Shown: in pieces, positions 58,701 through 64,000 of the stretch
Position numbering within the stretch: the first letter of the stretch is position 1
Layout of the letters: the number at the start of each line of letters is the position of its first letter
Assembly: GCA_021229015.1 (NCBI GenBank)
Contig: CM037784.1
Coordinates: forward strand, 66,801,223-66,865,222
Reading direction: 5' to 3'
Source: Solen grandis
Taxonomy: Eukaryota > Mollusca > Bivalvia > Adapedonta > Solenidae
DNA: 64,000 nucleotides
The notes under the pieces: generated by a model
Seen by the model: the letters and a program-made list of their open reading frames with translations, nothing else
Databases searched by the model: none
What the model was told of the DNA's origin: nothing
Position numbers and translations under genes: made by a program

Positions 58701-58951
58701 AGATGCTTTGGATAGATCGGCTAGTAAATGGACAAGCCTTTCTTACAAAAAGAAATTTTATGTTTGTTTGTTTTGTTGTTGTTTTTGTTGTTGTTGTTTC
58801 TTTTTTTCACGTGTCTTTTGAATTCTAAACGCTTGTATCATTGTCTTAATATAAAGTTTTCAAGCTTGAAATATACTTACGTAAAATATTTGCCTTTTGT
58901 TTTCAGAATGAACCTCGCCAGATCTTAGAAACTAACACATGGGTTAGACTG
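40239..58951 (+). CDS. Nicotinic acetylcholine receptor-like subunit, first three coding exons (partial)
   Basis: Cys-loop ligand-gated channels are pentamers in the plasma membrane; this part is the signal peptide and start of the extracellular ligand-binding domain. Exons 40239-40296, 57152-57291 and 58907-58951 (58, 140 and 45 bases) join in phase with GT-AG junctions. Exon 1 encodes a signal peptide-like hydrophobic start, MVLSVKAMIYLLISSTTMIG. Exon 2 encodes YDQLFSNYSAEVLPKCNN and then VQVQIGLALRQIIDL, matching the nAChR pattern L...L...Y....RP......V.V..GL.L.QIIDL. Exon 3 is the conserved 45-base exon NEPRQILETNTWVRL, like NEKNQ...TNVWL. Two NxS/T sites (NYS, NNS) are present. The Cys-loop, four transmembrane helices and ligand loops are absent and presumably lie beyond 64000. 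Vertebrate-type alpha/non-alpha status cannot be told. Bivalve nAChR families are greatly expanded, so orthology is uncertain. Confidence 0.88.
43003..43066. repeat. 21-bp short tandem repeat, three units
   Basis: 'gtcaagtattgctgtagcag' repeats three times at 21-base spacing with one or two changes. Confidence 0.8.
43678..43716. repeat. AAAT microsatellite
   Basis: About nine to ten AAAT units in an uninterrupted run. Confidence 0.9.
44251..44492. mobile_element. TTAA-flanked MITE with large internal hairpin (best copy)
   Basis: TTAACCCTTTCCCTCATA at the left and TATGAGGGAAAGGGTTAA at the right; 242 bp. From 44292 to 44358, arms of about 31 bases (gcgaacagcataaaacc...gcctgcgag / ctcgcaggc...ggttttatgctgttcgc) form a near-perfect hairpin with a tiny loop. 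No coding capacity. TTAA at both ends is the hallmark of piggyBac-type target sites. Confidence 0.88.
44965..45085 (+). mobile_element. SINE family 1 fragment, opposite orientation
   Basis: The reverse complement contains 'taccgtcgctacggcagtatttcag', 'tatagcgccgtccagcta' and 'gaggcatccgggtag', collinear with the copy at 900-990. Only the conserved-body end is retained. Confidence 0.7.
45086..49728. other. nAChR-like intron 1, middle: no gene seen
   Basis: AT-rich with no supported frame. A perfect 9-bp-arm palindrome CTTTGACGC-aa-GCGTCAAAG lies at 47669-47688, and a GT microsatellite at 49613-49629. Confidence 0.4.
49729..49860 (-). mobile_element. Dispersed element (family E), copy 2
   Basis: On the minus strand reads 'gagacgatgtctacttgtgacag', 'cactgcagtatcacgccgtagacatgtgg' and 'accaaccagtcctggaaccaccaagc', collinear with 38980-39190. 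Family E copies thus lie in opposite orientation on the two sides of nAChR-like exon 1. Confidence 0.65.
50036..50279. mobile_element. TTAA-flanked MITE
   Basis: TTAACCCTTTCCCTCATA ... TATGAGGGAAAGGGTTAA, 244 bp. The left arm of the internal hairpin is partly lost, and 'ttatgtggtacctat' is duplicated at about 50205-50240. Confidence 0.87.
50280..53989. other. nAChR-like intron 1: no gene seen
   Basis: Frames at 50475, 50733, 52177 and 52602 lack domain and splice support. A-rich runs at 51056-51084. 'gcttattcagcacatgtgctgggg' near 53283 and 'gcttatttagcacttggtgcttggg' near 53552 are a diverged palindromic pair. Confidence 0.4.
51823..51960 (+). repeat. Dispersed repeat shared with 63.72-63.87 kb
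   Basis: 'caccgtgttttctttatcggga', 'taatttaaacctactcgtacctgctaga' and 'gatacccag' have collinear matches at 63731-63860 ('catcgtgttttctttattggga', 'taatttaaacatacgcgcacctgctaga', 'ggcacccaa'). Class unknown. Confidence 0.55.
53990..54192. mobile_element. Palindrome-rich repeat with CCACGAA/TTCGTGG motifs
   Basis: 'ttttcgtggga' (left) faces 'caacgaaaatt' (right), and between them are 'atccacgaat', 'cccacgaaaat', 'atccacgaata' and 'cccacgaaat'. Outer 'actgtg' faces 'cacagt'. Looks like a foldback/MITE-type element about 200 bp long. Confidence 0.55.
54765..54970. repeat. 35-bp minisatellite, about six units
   Basis: Units containing CAGAGTAGTGACGGTACCAG and 'cttgtacttcctgta' start at about 54770, 54806, 54841, 54876, 54911 and 54946, exactly 35 bases apart in the inner copies. 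Variation is mostly acgg/atag. The 35-base period shifts frame each unit, so the minus-strand 72-codon frame is not a gene. Confidence 0.9.
54971..55992. other. nAChR-like intron 1: no gene seen
   Basis: AT-rich, no repeat or frame supported. Confidence 0.4.
55995..56250 (+). mobile_element. tRNA-headed SINE, near full length (family 2)
   Basis: The head (55995-56068) has a Pol III box A-like 'tagtgtagtggtaacgcg' and a perfect box B GGTTCGAATCC near 56045-56055. A body follows with 'gggtttcctccgggttcc' and 'aatgatgaccacatacgccgcc', ending in a (TTAAAC)-like tail. The anticodon arm is not clearly tRNA-competent, so it is called a SINE and not a tRNA gene. A 5'-truncated relative is at 39430-39538. 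Antisense frames at 55879-56184 are shadows. Confidence 0.82.
56275..56520 (+). repeat. Dispersed repeat, second copy of the 32.85-kb repeat
   Basis: 'gagaatgtaacccttgtgaaattgaacaagtatataaagtt' in pieces, 'cagtttttcacgacgag' and 'gcctcgactttttctttct' are collinear with 32880-33055. Confidence 0.6.
57152..57291 (+). CDS. nAChR-like coding exon 2
   Basis: Acceptor tgtttgcag, 140 bases, donor T|GTAAGT. It encodes VYGLTDISGLYDQLFSNYSA then EVLPKCNNSAAVQVQIGLAL and RQIIDL, the N-terminal helix and beta-1 start of a Cys-loop receptor. The antisense frame at 57204-57434 is a shadow. Confidence 0.9.
57292..58906. other. nAChR-like intron 2
   Basis: 1,615 bases with GTT trinucleotide tracts at about 57757-57805 and 58770-58800. 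No other feature. Confidence 0.5.
58907..58951 (+). CDS. nAChR-like coding exon 3 (45-base exon)
   Basis: Acceptor ttgttttcag, donor CTG|GTAAGT. Exactly 15 codons: NEPRQILETNTWVRL. A 45-base exon at this position is conserved in metazoan nicotinic receptor genes, giving strong support. Confidence 0.9.
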
Positions 58952-59066
58952 GTAAGTACATCCACATTCATGGAAGTGAATTTAGAGAAAAAGAACGAAA
59001 ATCACATCGATAAGGTCATTAAAAACATTCATGCATCTTCAATTTGATATATCTTTAAATATTGGT

Positions 59067-59275
59067 ACAGTTGTACCTGGAATAGCGGCACCTGTATCAA
59101 GCGGTCACCTGTATCAAGCGGCCACCTGTATCAAGCGGTCAACCTCCATTTAGTGGTCCGTTTTAATGTAACTTAACTAGCATTTAGTAATATTTATAAC
59201 GTTCATTTATCAATCACGTCTATTAAGCGGTCACTTTCTCTTGTTCCCTTGACTGACCGCTTAAGACAGGTTTGA
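59067..59275 (+). repeat. Dispersed repeat, 'AAGCGGTC' family, copy 2
   Basis: Contains three tandem ~17-bp units (cacctgtatcaagcggt) at 59089-59140 and closes with 'tattaagcggtcactttctcttgttcccttgactgaccgcttaagacagg'. The opening and closing phrases match 60608-60780 and 14325-14465. Confidence 0.7.
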
Positions 59276-59741
59276 TTCTATTTTTATCGTTCCAATGCGT
59301 CTATTACCAAATTAAAATAAAATGTTCTTCATGTTTGACGATCTTGAGTGATACAAGTACAAACAATAAATATCTAATGCATATTTACAATATTATCGAT
59401 ACACTTATTATATCAAGTGTCATACATGAGAACATTAAAAACACAAACTTGCTCGTGAACCTCCTTGTCTAACAATTTCAACTAAGCTGCCAATAGTTGA
59501 CACCAAGGAGCTAAAAACCGCTGTCAATAATAACAAAACAATATCAAATATGATAATGGATTTCCGATTTCTACTCGGTATGAACTTTTGTACTGCAAAG
59601 CGAAATATCCCGGTACAGCCATACTGTATCGTACATGTCCGTCTTCTGGTCACGCAGTATGGGATGACCGTAGTTGACATCAGTGAAACGTATTGAACGT
59701 AGTTATCCCACACTACGGTCTTATAACGTGTGACTACGGCA

Positions 59742-59859
59742 TTAACCCTTTCCCTCATAGAGGAAACCATGAAAAGACCTATGCGAACAACATAAAACCA
59801 GGCTTTATGTGGTACCTATTGAGTGCGTCAAAATGAGTCTATATGAGGGAAAGGGTTAA
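59742..59859. mobile_element. TTAA-flanked MITE, internally deleted (118 bp)
   Basis: Both ends intact (TTAACCCTTTCCCTCATA / TATGAGGGAAAGGGTTAA), but the central hairpin and about 125 bases are missing; 'aacataaaaccaggctttatgtgg' marks the junction. Confidence 0.85.
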
Positions 59860-60607
59860 TAGTTTTCCAGGCCAATTTTAGACCGTCTTCAACCTAGTTT
59901 ACCAAAGCGGCGCTCTGGTGAACTAAACTACGTTCACCTGGACTACAGTACCATAAGGTGTGGTATAGTTTGAACTTAAAAGAAAAGAATACTTAGTCAT
60001 AGTTAATTAATATGTTCAAATGTCTCTACGGTGAATAACGTAGCCAAGGCCTTATTGTGACCGTAGTTCGAACGTAATTGACCCTGGTTGGCAGGAATTG
60101 TTGACCATAGTGATATGACACTACGGTTAACACTACCGTCAAGTAGGTAGTTTGTAGTAGGTAGTAGGGTTTGACGACGTTTGCAGTACAGGTAAGTACG
60201 ATTTACAAGGTTCAACTAGGGTGAATGTCAGGTAGGGTTGCGCAATGTTGCATTTAACAACAGTTAAGCAAGAACTTCCTTTCCTCTTCCTTGAAGGCAT
60301 GGCAGAATAAAGAATATCAAAACTAGAGAAAAAAAGAGAAACTTGTAGCAGCAATATAATCTCGTAAAGACATTGGTCGCATTGGCCCATGTTTTGAGTT
60401 ACCGTAGTGTGCGTACTTTAAACGTAATTTGACACGCAATTCAATACGTTGTTGTCTGTAGTAAGATGTATTGCAGCCCTTGTTTACCTACACTTTACTT
60501 ATGCAACATTACATTTTCTTTACATTTATGTCGATATAACTGCAAGATTTCTTATTAAAAGGCGCGAAACTAATCCGAATTTCCATTTTCACGTTTTTAA
60601 TAATACA

Positions 60608-60780
60608 GTTGAACCTGTATTAGCCGCCACCTGCATTCAGGGGTCAACCTGCATTCAGCAGTCAATTTTGATCTTACCAAACTAACACTTTTTATATGTT
60701 TAACCTTCATTTAGCGCCCATCCCTGTTATGCGGACACATTCTCTTGTTTCCTTAACTGACCGCTTAAGACAGGTTGTTT
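60608..60780 (+). repeat. Dispersed repeat, 'AAGCGGTC' family, copy 3
   Basis: 'gttgaacctgtattagccgccacctgcattcag' to 'ccttaactgaccgcttaagacaggtt', collinear with copy 2 but without its tandem expansion. The inner TTAAGCGGTC phrase is inverted near the right end (gaccgcttaa). Confidence 0.7.
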
Positions 60781-61935
60781 TGTTGTATAATGTTTATTAA
60801 ATATATAGTTAAAATTTATATATAAGAAACAGAACAAATGTGCAAAAGAAACTGATTGTTTAAAATCATGATAATTCAAATTCGTGAAGTACGATTTTAG
60901 CAAATATAAGCTCATTTCTGTGGTCATAATGGAATTTTTTTTTTGATTCTCCTTAGATTTTGCTTATGCCATTTTTAAAATCAGCCTCATACATAGTGCA
61001 ATCAAACTGTAATTTTATATTTAACTCAAATTTATCAAACATGACTAAACTATACTGCCTAATAAGGTATTGACATATGTTAGATACTCTCGACACTGGA
61101 TGCGCTGGGTGATTAATTAAACAAAACTACTGAACATGTTTGTCCGTCGTCAAGTGGGTGTGTTCCCTTAATGAGCTGAACTTGGAAGAACAAATAAATT
61201 TTGTTGTATTCTAAGCTGTATTAAAATAATTGACAATGACGTGCCCCACGTGCGTGTCTTCTCTCCAGACTTGAGCTGAAGAACTGGATTGTAGGGTAGA
61301 ATATCACGGATATTTTTACAACCAAATTGTGTACCCAATCAATCTAATACCCAGGTTACGGATGTTTAACGAGTCGATCTATAATACATTTGTTTTCAAT
61401 GCGTATTTAAACAGCATGTTTATTTTTTGGGGTAAATTGAGAAACGGTTGTCATTTATATTAGCTCTGTTTGAAACTGAGTGCTTTAGTCAACATGATTT
61501 TCTAAAAGATCATTGATTTTAGACAATAATTCCAGACTCGCAATAAAATATTTTGTTAATAGGAAAGTGTCATCAAATTTGACTTTGTTTACGTTGTTTT
61601 AATTCCACACTAACCCAAACATTCATACTGGCAGAAATCATGGATACACAATCTTATAGAATATTACGTCAGTATACATTTAACGATAACACACCGAGTA
61701 TATCAAGTTGTTTGTATCAGAGAGACGTTTGATACAAAAGAGCTATACGAATATTGTCATATTTGCTAAGTTGAAACGTTAATTAAACCTTGTTCAATAT
61801 TTTTGTTTCAATAAAACGTTTTAAAGTGATTGCATTTTCAAAAGAGTATACATATATAAATTTGTATTTTTTTTATCTCTTTTCTCTTATTTTAAGACAT
61901 TTTATCGCATGGTATTATAAATATAATACAGTAAA
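60781..61935. other. nAChR-like intron 3 (presumed): no gene seen
   Basis: No fourth receptor exon was found here. AT-rich. Confidence 0.4.
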
Positions 61936-63015
61936 GTGTTCATATAACACATAACTTACATTCGTGTTATATACGCTTGATATAACGTCATATAATAACA
62001 CAGAACTTACATTCGCGTTATATACGCTTGATATAACGTCATATAATAACATAGAACTTACATTCGCGTTATATACGCTTGATATAACGTCATATAATAA
62101 CACAGAACTTACATTCGCGTTATATACGCTTGATATAACGTGATATAATAACACAGAACTTACATTCGCGTTATATACGCTTGATATAACGTCATTTAAT
62201 AACACAGAACTTACATTCGCGTTATATACGCTTGATATATAACTGAAATAATAACACAGAACTTACATTCGCGTTATATACGCTTGATATAACGTGATAT
62301 AATAACACAGAACTTACATTCGCGTTATATACGCTTGATATAACGCGATATAATAACACAGAACTTACATTCGCGTTATATACGCTTGATATAACGTCAT
62401 ATAATAACACAGAACTTACATTCGCGTTATATACGCTTGATATAACGTCATATAATAACATAGAACTTACATTCGCGTTATATACGCTTGATATAACGTC
62501 ATTTAATAACACAGAACTTACATTCGCGTTATATACGCTTGATATATAACTGAAATAATAACACAGAACTTACATTCGCGTTATATACGCTTGATATAAC
62601 GTCATATAATAACACAGAACTTACATTCGCGTTATATACGCTTGATATAACGTGATATAATAACACAGAACTTACATTCGCGTTATATACGCTTGATATA
62701 ACGCGATATAATAACACAGAACTTACATTCGCGTTATATACGCTTGATATAACGTCATATAATAACACAGAACTTACATTCGCGTTATATACGCTTGATA
62801 TAACGTCATATAATAACATAGAACTTACATTCGCGTTATATACGCTTGATATAACGTGATATAATAACACAGAACTTACATTCGCGTTATATACGCTTGA
62901 TATAACGCGATATAATAACACAGAACTTACATTCGCGTTATATACGCTTGATATAACGTCATATAATAACATAGAACTTACATTCGCGTTATATACGCTT
63001 GATATAACGCGATAT
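61936..63015. repeat. 51-bp satellite, about 21 units with higher-order pattern
   Basis: Units of 51 bases share ACTTACATTCGCGTTATATA and 'cgcttgatataacg', with anchors 'acagaactt' 51 bases apart. Inside each unit CGTTATAT and ATATAACG are an 8-base inverted repeat around 'acgcttg'. Variable bases after 'ataacg' (tcatat, tgatat, cgatat, tcattt, or a 'atataactgaa' variant) recur in a fixed order, giving an approx. 306-bp (six-unit) higher-order repeat. Since 51 is divisible by three, minus-strand frames of 96-236 codons appear, but they are repeat artefacts. The array runs into the gap, so its true length is unknown. Confidence 0.93.
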
Positions 63016-63115
63016 NNNNNNNNNNNNNNNNNNNNNNNNNNNNNNNNNNNNNNNNNNNNNNNNNNNNNNNNNNNNNNNNNNNNNNNNNNNNNNNNNNNNN
63101 NNNNNNNNNNNNNNN
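63016..63115. other. Assembly gap (100 N)
   Basis: Exactly 100 N placed inside or at the end of the 51-bp satellite, probably because the array could not be assembled. Confidence 0.99.
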
Positions 63116-63630
63116 GATCGAGGAAAAAAACATGGCCGCCAGTGGCGGGGCTAATTTGCCTTATGTATATAGTGAAATCTTTAAATGACATCGCCTCTGA
63201 ACCGGAACAGAATTTGATTAAATATAGTTGATGCTTCACAAAAGTTGCTAAAATTATTCCAATCCGAAAAAAAAAATCCGCACATGTATATGTATAGTGA
63301 AATGTCTAAATGACATTTTCTCTGAAACCGCTAGACAGAATTTAATCAGATATGGCAGGGATGACCATTGGGTGAAGCTTCACAAAAGTTGCTAAAATTA
63401 TTCCGATCCATAAAAAACATGGCCATCAGGGGCGGGGCTAATTTGCTTTATATTTATATAGTGACACCTTTAAACGACATCTCCTCTGAAACCGCTGGAC
63501 AGAACTTGATTATATTTGGCAGGGATGATCCTTGGGTGAAGCTTCCCAAAAGTTCCTAAGATTATTCCGATCCGTAAAAAAACATGGCTGCCAGGGGCGG
63601 AGCTAATTTGCCTAATATGTTTATAGTGAC
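63116..63630 (-). repeat. ~165-bp core array, opposite orientation to elements A and D
   Basis: 'aacatggccgccag.ggcggggctaatttgcc' lies at about 63130, 63417 and 63582 (last spacing 165), with 'aatgacat.tcctctgaaaccgctggacagaattt' and 'gcttcacaaaagttgctaaaattattcc' between. The reverse complement matches the core of element D at 31140-31330. One unit near 63285 lacks its first part. The array stops abruptly at about 63632. No terminal hairpin is visible in the window. Confidence 0.75.
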
Positions 63631-64000
63631 GGGGCTCGAATTAAGACTCGCGAACTCGCAAAATGCGAGTGTGAAATGAATTTTGCGAGTTCATTTTGTA
63701 GCTGCTCGCTTTTTGAATCCAATCAAGATCGGCATCGTGTTTTCTTTATTGGGATAAGTAAAAAGTAAAATCACGCAGCTACATTCACATCTCTGGTAAA
63801 ATCTGTTGCAGGGAGGCATAATTTAAACATACGCGCACCTGCTAGAGTGGCACCCAAATGTTTTCGTAAAGTCATCATTACCCGATAACTACATACGGTG
63901 CACAATCTGATTGTTGTTGGTTTTCTTTCACTTTATGTAGCCAATTTGTAACAATCTAAATATCAAGCGTTATTCGGAACACGTTTTTTCCTCCGTAGAA
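63631..64000. other. Right edge, dispersed repeat, no gene seen
   Basis: 'actcgcgaactcgcaaaatgcgagt' and 'ttttgcgagttcatttt' form local inverted repeats at 63645-63695; 63731-63860 matches 51823-51960. Confidence 0.45.

Noticed and set aside
61080..61130. Fourth nAChR exon candidate (tryptophan-rich-looking stretch)
   Set aside because: Translation lacks the WxD..L.W pattern and has stops; no acceptor/donor pair in phase.
62529..63239. 236-codon minus frame crossing the N gap
   Set aside because: Satellite artefact (51-bp period); part of the translation is unknown sequence.

Overview
The window looks like an AT-rich nuclear contig from a bivalve mollusc. The evidence is spliced metazoan genes with long introns, an IgGFc-binding-type secreted protein of the kind expanded in bivalves, a nicotinic receptor subunit, and many short non-autonomous repeats with a molluscan flavour. 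Two runs of exactly 100 N (12916-13015 and 63016-63115) are scaffold gaps. Species cannot be fixed from sequence alone.

Three host protein-coding loci can be supported. (1) 2393-3552, + strand: the terminal coding exon of an IgGFc-binding-domain protein whose 5' exons are not seen. (2) 18205-35713, - strand: a complete five-exon REEP5/REEP6-like gene (TB2/DP1/HVA22 family), rebuilt by hand to 197 codons with consistent splice phases; its last intron is 14.3 kb. (3) 40239-58951 and beyond, + strand: the first three coding exons of a nicotinic acetylcholine receptor-like Cys-loop subunit, with a 16.9-kb first intron; the remaining exons were not found and probably lie past the right edge. REEP5-like and nAChR-like start codons face away from each other, about 4.5 kb apart.

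The rest is repeats and decayed mobile DNA. Left part (0-14 kb): a ~370-bp tandem array split by a SINE, a 15-bp-TIR MITE, 40-bp and 43-bp minisatellites, and three decayed non-LTR retrotransposon pieces. REEP5 intron 4 (18.3-32.6 kb): four copies of an element with conserved ends (a GGGCC-ATGAT-GGCCC-type palindrome at the left, a hairpin followed by CTAA at the right) and cores made of ~165-bp units, one of them nested inside a second ~161-bp repeat; also a separate ~162-bp array and a 19-bp-TIR element. Throughout: a TTAA-flanked MITE family (five copies) with a large internal hairpin in the best copy, and tRNA-derived SINEs. Right end: a 51-bp satellite of about 21 units with higher-order variant order, running into the second gap, then a further ~165-bp array.

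No multi-gene operon-like system, CRISPR array or virus was found. Nearly all other open frames are short, unsupported, or products of tandem repeats whose period is divisible by three. The most interesting signals are the ~165-bp-core element family, the 51-bp higher-order satellite and the TTAA/hairpin MITEs.
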